A stretch of DNA of 64,000 bases from Hymenoscyphus infarciens (GCA_001414345.1 LLCB01000286.1:1-64000); one strand, 5' to 3'; positions 33,951 through 45,173 are shown, counted from the first letter of the stretch. Program-made: numbers and translations. Notes: generated from the sequence alone by a model not told the origin.

Positions 33951-36573
33951 ATGACGGTTCCACGGAAAAGGCTGGTGCTTTGCTGCGATGGGACATGGAT
34001 GGATAGGTAAGGCTCTCCCAGTGACACACTACCATTTCCTCTCTATTTCTCACACAATATTGCAGTGGAGATTCATATGTCAAACCCTCTGCAACCAACC
34101 CTCAAGCAAAACTCCAGACCCCATCAAACGTCACCCGGATTTGCCGGGCTCTCAGTAAAGTCGGTCGAGATGGTGTGAACCAGATCATCTATTACCACGC
34201 TGGGGTAGGAACTTCTCCGGGAGTGATGAGTTCTCTGACGGGTGCTCTTGGAAAAGGAATATCTGAGGTGAGTTTGCATCTCTCCGCCGACGATTTTTGG
34301 CTAACGGATTTTTTCAAGCACGTTCGGGAAGCCTACAGCTTCATCGCCTCGAATTATACATCAGGTGATGAGATTATCCTGGTCGGTTTTAGTCGGGGTG
34401 CTTTCACAGCCAGAAGTGTGGCGGGAATGATTGAAAACATCGGTCTGCTCACACGTGCTGGCATGGATTCTTTCTATGCTATTTTCAAAGATCAAGAGAA
34501 TTTCCGAACGCCGGAATATGTCGATCTATTTCCCAAGATCCCTTTTTCTAATAAACCCAGGGGCCCAAACAAGGCCCGTGACTACAAGCACCGACTTGAA
34601 GATGTGAGTTGCAATCAGTCGCCTTTATGAAGGCAATATCTAACAAAATACAGTTGGGTTTGACCAGAGTCTACGATGCTACTGATAACAGAATTTGTGT
34701 AAAGGCTATAGCGGTATGGGACACTGTTGGATCTCTTGGTAGTAAGTCACCCACTACTCTCCACCACCTCAAACAATCCGTGGTTGCCAGCATTACTTAC
34801 TAGCCAAATTTCAGTTCCGAACGTGCCTATTCTCTCGGTAGTAGGCCTACCTCACTCTACACATGAATTCAAATTTTACAACACCAATATCACGGGAATA
34901 GTCGAGCATGCCTTCCAAGTCCTAGCACTCGACGAACAGCGAAGGCCTTTCAATCCTGCCGTTTGGGAAAGAAGGGGCATGGATAAATCCGACAAATGCG
35001 ATTTAAGACAGGTCTGGGTTCCAGGAGCTCACTCCAATATTGGAGGTGGATATGATGACCAGGGGATTGCAAACATATCACTTGCTTGGTATGTACGGAG
35101 CAAAATACTTGATAACTAAAGACTAACTGTCACAGGATGATGGACCAACTCGCCTCTATTGGCGTGACCTTCATTGACGAATCCATCGAAAAGATATTCA
35201 AACAAAATGTGGCCTATTACGAAAAGGCTCATTCAAAATCCAACTCTCTGTTTTCCAATGGCCGAAGAAAGCAGTGGGCGGTAAAACCAATCTACGACAA
35301 ACATCAGCCCGTTCGTCCTTGGGGACTTGGTGAGATCTACAACTCCTCTACCGGCATCTATGCACTCGCAGGTAAACAATATCGCACTCCCGGACTGAAC
35401 GTACGTTCAGATTCCGATACTGGCCAGCCAACCAACATACCCATGGAAAACACAAACGAACGAATCCACAGTTCCGTCCGCATCCGTCTTGAACTTGAAG
35501 GTCTCGGTCCCGACGACAATGGAATTTACAAATGCCCCGCACTGTTGGACCAAAAGCTTTGGCGACTTCGACACGTTCGCATGAAAGTAAATGATCCCAT
35601 TCCACACGGTGCGACTTGGGGATCGGGTACACCACCTTCACTCTCACCAGCGAGTGATCTGCGTTGGATTTGGGAATACACGGGTCCCGAGGAGCTGGCT
35701 CCGAAGCAACGATACATGGTTGAGGATAATCTTGGGCCGTATGAGAGGAAATTACTTGTGATGAACAAAGGTAAGCGAAATTTCATTACTCGTGCTGAGG
35801 GACTGTTGAGTGATGGGAAGGAAGAGGTTTTTGTTGCTGTTGAGGATGATGTTGGGTTGCTTTGATTTTGACCCCTTCCCAAATTCCTTGTCCATGATCT
35901 GCAACTAGCTAGAGATCATCCCATCGCACAAAACCTCGTCCCCAAGCCACAATCCCACAAACAGTGACGCAAAAGCTAATTCTCTCCCCCTTTAGGGCGT
36001 CCCACAAGCACTAAACGCCGCAAAAAACGAAGGAAGGGCGGCACAAACGCCTCCACCACAATCCAAAGTGGCACAACACGCTTCGAATCCGACAACAGCC
36101 ACGATAGCTACGAGCGCAGCACACGAGTCACCGAAACGACACTCAATCGGGAAAGAGAGAGCAGGATTAGCAATGGTGGATATCGTGTTCACTACGATGA
36201 GGAATCCCTTCTCGAACGACCTCGGGCTGCAGAACGGAGACATTCATATCTGGGAGCGAAGGAGAGACCAGGAGCTGGGGAAAGGAGACATTCGTACATG
36301 AGTGCGAGTGCGAGTGACAAGGAGAGACCAGGAGTTGGGGAAAGGAGACATTCGTACATGAGTGCGAGCGCGAGTGACAAGGAGAGACCGAAAACGGCGG
36401 AGAGAAGACATTCATATATGAGCGCGAGCGAGAAGGTCTCTGAGAGACCAAAGAGTCGGAGAAGTTCTTCTTATATTAGTTCTGGGGAGAAGGAGGCTAG
36501 GAGTTCGTATGAGGAGAAGAGCCCGCCGAGATATAGGGAGAAGGCGGAGAAGAAGTCGAGTAAGTGGTATTGA
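33951..36573 (+). CDS. DUF2235 alpha/beta-hydrolase-like protein with repeated RRHSY tail
   Basis: Six exons (33,951-34,006; 34,066-34,603; 34,654-34,741; 34,815-35,088; 35,136-35,770; 35,996-36,573) give 722 residues. DUF2235 proteins have an alpha/beta-hydrolase fold; bacterial relatives include type VI phospholipase effectors, but the fungal substrate is unknown. Visible marks are L-C-C-D-G-T-W-M-D (10-18), the nucleophile elbow G-F-S-R-G (126-130, Ser128), V-W-D-T-V-G-S-L-G, and P-G-A-H-S-N-I-G-G-G-Y (His300). The last exon encodes a basic tail with three to four tandem ~20-residue units around E-R-R-H-S-Y. R-R-x-S is a consensus for protein kinase A. The final intron (GTAAGC...CTTTAG, with GCTAAT branch-like sequence) is 225 bp. 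If retained, translation ends at 35,865, giving 561 residues without the tail. No signal peptide or membrane segment is seen. Confidence 0.88.
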
Positions 36574-37899
36574 TGATGATGATTACACGATTGCATGGGA
36601 TAGATTGGTTGCGTTTTTTTGGGGGAAGGGTATTATTTATTCATGGGTGTTTGCGGAAAGATTGGGGGGAAGTAGCTTACATAGATGGGGGGATTTAGCG
36701 GCGCATTTTTGTTTTTCAAAAAAAAAATTTCTTCCTTTTTCCCTCTGTCTTTTTTTTTTGGAGGTCATGCTTTGGACCTGGGTTTAAACTTTAAAGAGGA
36801 GAAAGCAAGCGAGCATTTAAAAGGGGTGATGGCATTTATTTTAGTTAGATCTTAGATTAATTTATTATTTCTTCATTTTATTGATTTTATTGATTTTATT
36901 ATTTCTTCATTTTATTGAGAGGTCGATTTACCCGGTGTCTCGGGGTGAATATAATATAATATTAACCTAAACCATGAGCTCGAGCCATCGGTACCTAGCG
37001 TTGCTCCGCTTATTTAAGTATGTGTAGTGCTTTTTCCTTGTGGGACTTGATGGGTCTTGGGATTTGGTGGGTCTTGGGACTTGATAGATTGTACTCGAGT
37101 CGTAAAATTGGGTTAAGGGTCAACGTTGATATTCCTTGCTTTTCGTCATATATACGTATTTGAGGCTGTTTTGAGAATTTCTGTATTTGCTAGCTAGTCT
37201 TATATATCGCACTCTATACTCTATTTATATGCTTTTCTGGGCTAATCAGGAGGCTCCCTGAGTATCTTACTAATATAAGGGTGAAAGTGTGAAAAGTGTG
37301 AGTACTGTCGGCTATCGCGCTTGTTTAAGAGGCTGAAAGTACTAACTCCTCCTGGCGAGGGTGCGAGGGTGGGGTTAAAAAAGAGCTTAGTGCGATGCTA
37401 AAAGCGTAAGTTACTTGGCACGAGAGAGGTGACATATATGCCCCCCTGCTTATCAAGTAACCCCTTCCATAAGTGAGAGTGAATGGACGGACTACTGCCA
37501 AGAAGAGTTTCTGCTTTTTGACATTTGTTTTGGTTGGTTGATAGACTGGATTTGGGGTTTGCTGGGAGCACAAGAGAGTCTAGAATGGGGAGTTGAAATT
37601 TGTTTTAGATATAGATCGGAGAGTAATGTGTTATAGGTTAGTTTGTAATTTCTTGATTTTCTTGGGGTTTTAGATAGAGGGACTGTTTTTTTCGCTCTTC
37701 TTTCTTGGTTACTTGATGTTGTGGTGCTTGTGTGAGAGAGAGTAACGTTACTGGAGAAGGAGAAAGAGGAGGCTGTGAAAGTCCATGGCTGTTTTGAAGC
37801 TTTAAAGTTTGTAGCTCAAACACTATCTATACCACTCAGGTCTTCTTAAAACTATTTCACTACCGCTATTCTTCTCTTCCGTTTTTCCTCACACCAATT
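36574..37899. other. Intergenic, AT-rich, convergent 3' ends
   Basis: This lies between the 3' ends of the DUF2235 gene and the Cys-rich gene. T-rich tracts near 36,735-36,765 and TTATTGATTT-type repeats near 36,865-36,920 are visible. No gene is supported. Confidence 0.5.
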
Positions 37900-39147
37900 C
37901 TAACCCAGTAACCCACAGCTTCCCTCACTAACACTAAACAAGTCCGTAGCAACTGTGTTCGGGCTCCCAATCGTCTTCTTCTGCAAGGAACCGTAACTAG
38001 TTCCCTCCCAGAAATCTACATGTCGAGATTCCGAAGCAGTGTAAATGGAAAGAACATCGTCCTCTTCTTCGTCCTCGCAGTCTGCGGTTTGTCTCTTCAA
38101 GAGGTTGTAAAAGTGAATCGACATGATCTCGTCAAAGTCCTCGTTGATGGAGTCTTCCTCTTCCAGCGCGGGAGATGAAGAAACGTAAGTTAGCGAGGGT
38201 CCAGGCGGTGAGCATGATTCCAGAAGACTTTCTTCCTCGTCTGGGAATAAAGTAATCGGAGTTTTCAGGGCTGGAATTCGCTCCATATTCGAAGAAGTAA
38301 GTTCGTGTGTGAAAAAGTACTCTTGAGCTGGCCGGGTGTATTCCTCGCTTGGCCAGTAAGCCTCTGATGGGCAATATGAATACTGGGGGTACGTAAATTG
38401 GCCGCCTTCATAGCAAGAAAAGCCCGTCGAGGCAAGGAGGTTATTGATATATACTTCCTGCGCCATGAATGGAAACCCCGACACATGAGGTTCGGTATCC
38501 ACCTTTTCGATCCAATTCTCAATCATTTTCGAATCTCGAATTGGCTTTCTCTGGACCAGACACCCATCTCCAGACACTCGTCGAATCACGTCCCCAAATC
38601 TTTTGATATACTCGTGATCTCCTCGACACCACGCACACCCATTCTCCTGCCAAATATCTTCCTCGGGACCAGCAACCAAAATCCCATTGTTGCCATCGCA
38701 GCATTTCTCAATTCCTGATGCATAACAAGCGGTACTATGAGAAACAACCTCCATCACACACCCACATTCCCCCGAGATAATTCTTCGAGCTACACACCCT
38801 TCATCTTGCGCAAGCACAGAGGGATAAATCGCTGGCTCAGACCAGGAAGCCCCCTTTTTACAGCCTCTTTTTTCCTCTTTGAGATTGAGTTCTTGGGCGA
38901 GCTGAAGATCGGGTTCTGGAATGATGTTTTGGTAATGGTTTTCGAGAAAGGTGGTGTTGTTGGTGCAGAGGTGACAGGCTTCTGGGTTGAAGGTTGAGGA
39001 TTGTGTTGTGGTTGGTGCTGCGTAAATCTTTGGACATGCGGTTGAGGGGTCCTTGTGGGTGCACGTAGGGGAGTGGGTGGTTAGGGTAAGGATGTGACCG
39101 CATGTGTGGAAGTAGAGATGTTGCTGGTGACATTCTGATGCTTCCAT
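37900..39147 (-). CDS. Cys-rich acidic-tailed protein of unknown function
   Basis: A single uninterrupted frame of 415 codons from ATG at 39,147. I do not recognise the family. The N-terminal half is rich in Cys and His: C-H-x3-H-L-Y-F-H-T-C-G-H (6-18), C-T-H-K, C-H-L-C, G-E-C-G-C, K-C-C-D-G and C-A-W-C, spaced like zinc-binding or disulfide pairs. There is no signal peptide, so metal binding in the cytosol or nucleus is the likelier reading, by inference. The middle is Tyr/Pro-rich, and the C-terminal third is strongly acidic with runs of Glu and Asp. The long uninterrupted frame, the A of the 5' context and the ordered composition support a real gene. It is convergent with the DUF2235 gene and transcribed away from the tandem paralogues. 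Confidence 0.7.
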   Translation of the reverse strand: MEASECHQQHLYFHTCGHILTLTTHSPTCTHKDPSTACPKIYAAPTTTQSSTFNPEACHLCTNNTTFLENHYQNIIPEPDLQLAQELNLKEEKRGCKKGASWSEPAIYPSVLAQDEGCVARRIISGECGCVMEVVSHSTACYASGIEKCCDGNNGILVAGPEEDIWQENGCAWCRGDHEYIKRFGDVIRRVSGDGCLVQRKPIRDSKMIENWIEKVDTEPHVSGFPFMAQEVYINNLLASTGFSCYEGGQFTYPQYSYCPSEAYWPSEEYTRPAQEYFFTHELTSSNMERIPALKTPITLFPDEEESLLESCSPPGPSLTYVSSSPALEEEDSINEDFDEIMSIHFYNLLKRQTADCEDEEEDDVLSIYTASESRHVDFWEGTSYGSLQKKTIGSPNTVATDLFSVSEGSCGLLG

Positions 39148-40336
39148 TATTGATTGTGGTCTCGAAATTTGAGATTCGGAGTTTGATGCAAGTAAAAAGT
39201 CGGGTGGTGTGAGACAAAGTTTTATGGTTATGGATATATTCCTATTTTCTAGTGTTAATAAAATACTCGGGTGGTAGGGAAATGAGTGGAGAAGGTATTT
39301 ACATCCAAGACCAAGAATTGTTTCTCAGCACTCTGAGCGAAAAAAAGAGGCTTTGCGAGTCCTTTGTGTATGTTTGTGTTAGAACAACACATTGTTTATA
39401 AAGAAACATTATTTCGAATCGTCTTAGCGAGAGTCGTCGTGAATAAGCTTATGTGTTTCGATTCCGAGAGAATGGGGACAAAACAAGGGAGCGAGGTTCT
39501 TTGCCTTAAAGCTTCTCAGATAGTCGATGAACGGAATTATGCCTCGTCCTGTCTCAAAACCCGAAAAGATTCTGAAAGGTTCTTTGTCCAAAGTTATACG
39601 AAACTCCAGAAAACCCCGAATCAACCGAGCGCAAAGATGACGGTAGGAATAAATGAAATTATCAGAGGAAACCGTTGAGCATTTGAGATGAAAAGCGTTA
39701 AAACTGGAATGATACTGGGAATCAGGTGCCATCACGACAGGAGCGCACAAGGTATACATATGTTTATTACAATGGGATGAAACGGCAACCTTAGCCTTGC
39801 GACTCGCATCAGGCCTTTGCGATCTCTGGTCATCTTTCTTGCGAGGCGAACGACCACTTTGCGAGCGCAAGACTGCGAGATCTTGTAACTTCATCCGACT
39901 CTACGGACCAACGTGTTTCTTGGGCTCGCATGGAAGTTTCTTGAACGCGGGTAGACGTTAATACGAGAAACGAGAATCAGATTGGGTGCTTCCAATTGGT
40001 GGGGTCACTTACGAAACGACAATTTGTCGAGACAGCATGAAACATCGAGAAAGCTTTCATCAGACGAACATCCATTTGTAATTTTTCGATGTGCAGAACA
40101 AAGAGGGAGCCACAAAGGAATTGTTGCACTTGTTCAAAACACTATTCACCCACCTTTCATTCAGAACAACACGGTTGGGAAGCGAGGAACGTTTTATAAA
40201 CTTTCGGACAAGTCGCAGAACTCTGGGCATCTCATATTGAAATACACCACGCTAGAACCATCCAGCATTTTCAAGATCAAACACAACAACACACAAAACC
40301 CAACAGAAAGTGCTCCGGAAACTTTATACAGCAACT
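39148..40336. other. Shared upstream region of the Cys-rich gene and paralogue 1
   Basis: A divergent promoter region of about 1.2 kb. The part near 40,140-40,280 resembles the region upstream of paralogue 2: both contain 'ttcac(c)tacctttcat'-like sequence and AGAAC(C/T)ATCCAGCA (40,254 and 42,945). Overlapping open frames at 39,364-39,894 lie on opposite strands and are not called. Confidence 0.5.
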
Positions 40337-42148
40337 ATGACTCCCCAAGCACGCACCTCTCAACGTGCCCCCACCATGAACGTCACCACTGCAGAGCGCA
40401 TTAGCGAGCTCACCGATGACGATGTGCGAAAGCTTACCCACCTTTTCCACATCAAGCCAGAACAATCTTTCGACGAAGCATGGTTCAGTTCACAAGCAAA
40501 CGCGATCAGTAAGTTACCATCCAAGCTTCTCAAGCCGACGAACCCCTTCTCTCGGCTCGGCCTGAAGCTCCACATCGGCTCTCAACAATCAACCCTCTGC
40601 AAAACTCACAAAGTCCTTAACCCTCGCTTAATCCGTCGGATCTTCCTTCAGCTCGTCAAGGAAGTCACGGTTCGGAACGTGAGTCTCTCCAAGTGGCCCT
40701 GCCCCCCGAACGTTGAAGCATGGCTCAAGCGAATCCATAAGATCAACAGCCTCTGGATGTCCTCTGACATGTACCGTGCAACGTACCAGGTTCAACCACA
40801 TGAAGAGCGATTCAACATGGTAGAAGATGGGTGCGAGGTATGCATTCTCTCCCGTATTGGTGGTGACTTCCAGGTCCTACTGGATCTGGAGGTTTCCGCC
40901 TGGAGTCGTCGAAAGAAGGGAGCTTCACATGATCCCCGGCTTTTACGGTTCACAGACGCTTGGTTCGATTGGTTCCAGGTAAGTGAGGACGTGAGCGAGT
41001 TGAACCGAGGTTTCGCGAGAGAGGTAAGAGGAATCCGTCGGGTTTGTTTGGATGAGAGAAGACGTAATCGCGCAGAGCGTGAAAACAAACGCGGGAATGT
41101 GGCGCCTCGAGCAAGAGCAGCAACATCCAGCTCATCTTCTCGACCAAGCAGCTTGCAGCGAGACTACTCAGCGGCTAAGTTTATCCCTTCAGAGGACCTC
41201 GCGAAGGCGGTTCCAGTTATGCAAGACCCCTTCGCGCATGTCGTCTTCCCAGTTCACGGTGAAGACGACGACGACGAAGAACAGGAAGACGAAGCCTCCG
41301 TTATAGACTACTATGCAAATAGAATGTCAAAAGTAACGGGACCCAATCAAACTGCTCCTCCCGCTAAAGGTATGCACTCTGCCTTCAGAAGACAAGCAAT
41401 GGCCTCGGACGAGACCTTGAACCCATACACTTACAAAATCGTGAAGCGAACCAACACCACGGCTGGCAATAAAGGTTCTGTTCAAGTAGCCGAACGAGGT
41501 CAACTTGGTCGATCTTCATCTGTACAAGGTACCTCTCCCACCCCTCGTCCCCGTAAACACTCAGTCGCTTCCGCTTACACTGCATCTGTTTACAGTCAAG
41601 CGACTAACGAGGGTGGGGCCTATGCAGGAGGAGCCTATGACACACAGAGTCCCTACGTTCCCCCCCTCCGCATCCCCCCCAAAACTCCCGCTCAAAAGCC
41701 AGCACGTACAGGGCGTGGTCCTCCACCAGCTGCCCCAAAAGCCAACCAGTTCTTCGCGCAAACCGAGGATCATGCGGAAGCAGCTTGGCAACAGCACCTC
41801 CAGCAGAGTGAGGGCGAGAGTAATTGGACGGATGACACGGGTTATACGGCAGGCTCGGTCCGTACTGCACAACGACAGAATGATCGCAGATCCGAATCCC
41901 AACGAGAAACTGACGAATCTCGGGCAAATCGGACCTCTGAGGATCACGCAAGAGCTTACCGTGACCTAATTGCCGAAGAACGTGCAAGATCCTATCAAGC
42001 CTTGGTAGGTCAACAAGAGCCATCCCCAAGTCCTCGTAACCACCCTCTAGCACCTTCTCAGCGAAACCGCCGTGGACCCAGAGCTCCCTCTCCCGATCGA
42101 GCGTCGGCTGGATCGGGGAGTACCAACTGGGAAAACTTTTACAAGTAA
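40337..42148 (+). CDS. Uncharacterised fungal protein, tandem paralogue 1
   Basis: Intronless, 603 residues from the ATG at 40,337 (A at -3); another ATG at 40,376 is possible. I do not recognise a named domain. Residues 1-240 look folded: F-D-E-A-W-F, L-C-K-T-H-K-V-L-N, W-L-K-R-I-H, and G-C-E-V-C-I-L-S-R-I-G-G, whose C-x2-C may bind metal. The rest is low-complexity and charged, with I-D-Y-Y-A-N-R-M-S, S-A-Y-T-A-S-V-Y-S-Q, Y-V-P-P-L-R-I-P and the extreme C-terminus N-W-E-N-F-Y-K. Every one of these motifs recurs in the same order in the next gene. There is no signal peptide or membrane segment. A scaffold or regulatory role is possible but unsupported. Confidence 0.8.
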   Translation: MTPQARTSQRAPTMNVTTAERISELTDDDVRKLTHLFHIKPEQSFDEAWFSSQANAISKLPSKLLKPTNPFSRLGLKLHIGSQQSTLCKTHKVLNPRLIRRIFLQLVKEVTVRNVSLSKWPCPPNVEAWLKRIHKINSLWMSSDMYRATYQVQPHEERFNMVEDGCEVCILSRIGGDFQVLLDLEVSAWSRRKKGASHDPRLLRFTDAWFDWFQVSEDVSELNRGFAREVRGIRRVCLDERRRNRAERENKRGNVAPRARAATSSSSSRPSSLQRDYSAAKFIPSEDLAKAVPVMQDPFAHVVFPVHGEDDDDEEQEDEASVIDYYANRMSKVTGPNQTAPPAKGMHSAFRRQAMASDETLNPYTYKIVKRTNTTAGNKGSVQVAERGQLGRSSSVQGTSPTPRPRKHSVASAYTASVYSQATNEGGAYAGGAYDTQSPYVPPLRIPPKTPAQKPARTGRGPPPAAPKANQFFAQTEDHAEAAWQQHLQQSEGESNWTDDTGYTAGSVRTAQRQNDRRSESQRETDESRANRTSEDHARAYRDLIAEERARSYQALVGQQEPSPSPRNHPLAPSQRNRRGPRAPSPDRASAGSGSTNWENFYK

Positions 42149-43033
42149 GCAAGAATTACACAAGAGGTAAAGGGACTTAGTTGGTTTGGGTAGCATCTAA
42201 CATTTCTTTTGTCTTTCCTTTGTCTCAAAAACAATACAATAAATTAACACCCTAACGAAAATCCCTCAAAGCATTTTGTACCTTGACCATGTGATAAAAT
42301 CAAATCAACATCGACCTCAGACTACTAACAGTATATAGAAAACGAATCCTTGAAAGACTTGAACATACTTGTACTTGACATGTGGCTTCACTTGAATCAA
42401 TAGCAGCAATTATCAACTAAAAGAAAGGTGTGAAGTGGGGAAAGGTAGATTTAATTCTCTTTTTTGGTCCTGGGGGCTGCTTACTTAGTAGACACTCATG
42501 TTTTACTTCGTTGTTCATACTGGCAACCGAATCCTAGAATATACTTGTAAGCTTCAATGGAACTTCTGTGAAATGGGATATAACAGTAATGCTAGGAGAA
42601 AACAAAGGGGCAACTATATCCCATCCAGGCTCAAGAGGTTCCAGAAAACGTTTACTCGAAGGCGGGAACAGGGGTACGTCTAGAGACGAGATGCCATCAA
42701 CCTCATGCGAATATCCTGTTTCTAGCCTAACAATTCGTTTTCGAGTGCACGTTTCTCTTGATTCTGGATGGGATACAAAGGAAACTTCGCTAGTTATGGC
42801 CCAAAGGAAATCGATACCCACATTTAAAACAGTGTTCACCTACCTTTCATCCAAAACACTGGAACAACACTGTACAGTAGCAGGAGATGCTTTATAATTT
42901 TTGGGATAAGTCCAGCCATCTCAAATTTGGAAACACATCTTCGCCAGAACTATCCAGCAAACTCCATACACTAAACCCAACAAACTTAAATCCACAAAAG
43001 GAAAGTTTTATAGAAAGCATAAACACCGCAAAA
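42149..43033. other. Spacer between the tandem paralogues
   Basis: Holds the 3' end of paralogue 1 and the promoter of paralogue 2. Its last ~200 bp resemble 40,140-40,330, so the duplication included upstream DNA. An ATG at 42,887 is in frame with paralogue 2 and would add 49 residues, but those residues have no counterpart in paralogue 1. Confidence 0.5.
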
Positions 43034-44593
43034 ATGAGTTCTATCAGCCGCAGTACCTCCCTCCGCAGCACTGCTCCCAAGTTCGATGTCGGCGATTTCA
43101 CAGAGCGCGACATCGACTGGTTCTCGCAACTTCTCTTCATCGAGAAGGGCCGAAGCATGTCGGACGAGTGGTTCAAGGAGCAGGAAAAGACCATGAAGAA
43201 GTTTCCCGCTAAATTTCTTCGACCCAAGAACCCCATCAGCCGGACCCTGTCTAACCTGGGTTCTGCCCTTTACCTGTCCCCTGAGAAAGCTCATCTCTGC
43301 AAGACCCACAAGGTCCTCAACAGCCAAGTGATTCGTGCCTTCTTTCTCCAAGTGACAAAAGAGTGCACTACTCGCATTGCTTCTTACGAGAGATACACTG
43401 ACCTCCCTGAAGATGTAACGGCCTGGATTAAGCGACTCCATAGCCTCAACAGCTACTGGATGACGCCGTACTTGTACAGTTACACATTCCAAGTATCTCG
43501 CGACGAACCACGTTACGAGCAAGTAGAGGGAGGTTGTGAGGGTTGTATTCTTGCTCACATTGGTGGCAATGTGCAAGCAATCTACGACTTGGAGTGCTCT
43601 GCCTTCACTCGTAGCCTCACTCGGTTCCGACAGAATGGAACCTGGGGAAAATGTCGGCCCTCGGAGGAGCCGAAAATTCTGAAGCTCCTGGATGGATGGA
43701 TGCACGAGAGAGGATTGGATGACGACAAGAATCATCTGTATGCTAAGAGTCTATCACTGGTCGAACTGGTCGGGAAGGTGCGCTATAAGTTCTTGGAGGA
43801 GCGACGAGCGAAGCGAGATGCCCCTGTCAGACAGCCATCTACGATCAGCTCGTCTTCCAGATCCAGCCGCAAGCCCATCCATCCCATTCCAGAGGATTAT
43901 CAATTTTTCGAGAACGAAGAGGAAGGGGCGAAGGATGACCAAGAGGATGTAAACACTATCATCGACTACTATGCAAATAGGATGTCGGTGATAGGCCCAG
44001 AAGCGCAACCACCACCAGCTGAGTCCATGCATCCTGCCTACCGCTACACGCCGTCAGGGGCCTCATCACCCGGATCAACAGTTGACAAGAAGGGCAAAGG
44101 ACCAGCCCCTCCAGCTCGTCGGGTCTCTGACGCATACTCCGCCAGCGTTTACAGTCAACCAACAAACGCAGGAGGAGCCTACGATCAAGGCCCCTACGTT
44201 CCTCCCCTCCGAATCCCCGCCAAAAGGCCAACACGTCCACCACATGGTCCTCCACCTGCAGCAGCCGAATCTTTCTTCAAGAACCAAGGCCCTGCAATGG
44301 TGGCATCCAACGACCAAGGGGACAGCGAGTGGGAAGATGACACGGTTCACACAGAGGTAACAACTTCCTCCCGTCTTTCCAAGCGAGATGCTGATCGTAA
44401 AACAGCCGCAGACCGAACATCCGAAGATCGGGCCAGAGCTTACCGTGTACTCGTAGGTTACCAATCCCCCTCCCCATCTCCTCCTCCAACTGGCAACAGA
44501 CTTGCTCCCCAGGATGCGAGACGTGGACGTGGAAGAGAGCCATCTCCCGACCGAGCATCACAAATCACGAACTGGGAAGACTTCTACAAATAA
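43034..44593 (+). CDS. Uncharacterised fungal protein, tandem paralogue 2
   Basis: Intronless, 519 residues from ATG at 43,034 (AAAATGAG context). I chose this start over the in-frame ATG at 42,887 because similarity to paralogue 1 begins here. Shared landmarks with paralogue 1, in order: S-D-E-W-F, L-C-K-T-H-K-V-L-N, W-I-K-R-L-H, G-G-C-E-G-C-I-L-A-H-I-G-G, I-D-Y-Y-A-N-R-M-S, S-A-S-V-Y-S-Q, P-Y-V-P-P-L-R-I-P, R-T-S-E-D-R-A-R-A-Y-R, S-P-D-R-A-S and the terminal N-W-E-D-F-Y-K. Divergence elsewhere is considerable, so the duplication is not recent. The two genes are 885 bp apart in the same direction. Function unknown. Confidence 0.8.
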   Translation: MSSISRSTSLRSTAPKFDVGDFTERDIDWFSQLLFIEKGRSMSDEWFKEQEKTMKKFPAKFLRPKNPISRTLSNLGSALYLSPEKAHLCKTHKVLNSQVIRAFFLQVTKECTTRIASYERYTDLPEDVTAWIKRLHSLNSYWMTPYLYSYTFQVSRDEPRYEQVEGGCEGCILAHIGGNVQAIYDLECSAFTRSLTRFRQNGTWGKCRPSEEPKILKLLDGWMHERGLDDDKNHLYAKSLSLVELVGKVRYKFLEERRAKRDAPVRQPSTISSSSRSSRKPIHPIPEDYQFFENEEEGAKDDQEDVNTIIDYYANRMSVIGPEAQPPPAESMHPAYRYTPSGASSPGSTVDKKGKGPAPPARRVSDAYSASVYSQPTNAGGAYDQGPYVPPLRIPAKRPTRPPHGPPPAAAESFFKNQGPAMVASNDQGDSEWEDDTVHTEVTTSSRLSKRDADRKTAADRTSEDRARAYRVLVGYQSPSPSPPPTGNRLAPQDARRGRGREPSPDRASQITNWEDFYK

Positions 44594-45173
44594 GAACTTT
44601 ACTTTGTAGCAGAAGTTGTACTCTAGAGATGCCGATTCAAACCCCCAGAAGAAACCTCTAGAAGGATTCTTCCTCTTAATACACAATTAGATATAAGAAC
44701 ACTTTACAACTTTACAAGACTAAACCATTTTCTCTTTGAATGAAATGTGATGGTATCCATCTTAAAACACGAGATCTCTCATAAAAAACAATACCACGGA
44801 TGTAAAATGATCTTCAAGCCACGCATACAAATAGGGCCAGGAAAGAAAAACTGACCGGTTTCGCTTGAACCTGCAGTAACAAACAACATAAAAAGCAAAT
44901 ATGGAGAATGGATTGTATTCCTCTCGTAATAGGCACCGCACGCTTCTACTCTGTGTAGAGATTGCCCATACTGAACACCCAATCTTACACTAACTATACT
45001 TACACGCCGGACACTCTGAAATGCTGCATGAAATGAGATGAGATGATTGCAAAATCAGCCGGTCCTTGCCTCGTGACTTTTCTACTGCTTTTGCTCTTTT
45101 CCCCAATTTTAAAAACCAGCCTCAGTAGGGCAAACGACCACGCTGAAAGGGAGAATCTACGAAGAAAACTTCG
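44594..45173. other. Convergent 3' region
   Basis: About 580 bp between the stops of paralogue 2 and tRNase Z. No gene is seen. Confidence 0.5.

Noticed and set aside
35992..36451. Reverse-strand frames with repeated S-L-A-L-A-L-M-Y-E-C-L units
   Set aside because: Antisense readings of the RRHSY repeats in the DUF2235 last exon.
41604..42152. 182-codon reverse frame opposite paralogue 1
   Set aside because: Antisense of a conserved forward coding region; no independent support.
42986..43735. 249-codon reverse frame opposite paralogue 2
   Set aside because: Antisense shadow; the forward frame is the one shared with paralogue 1.
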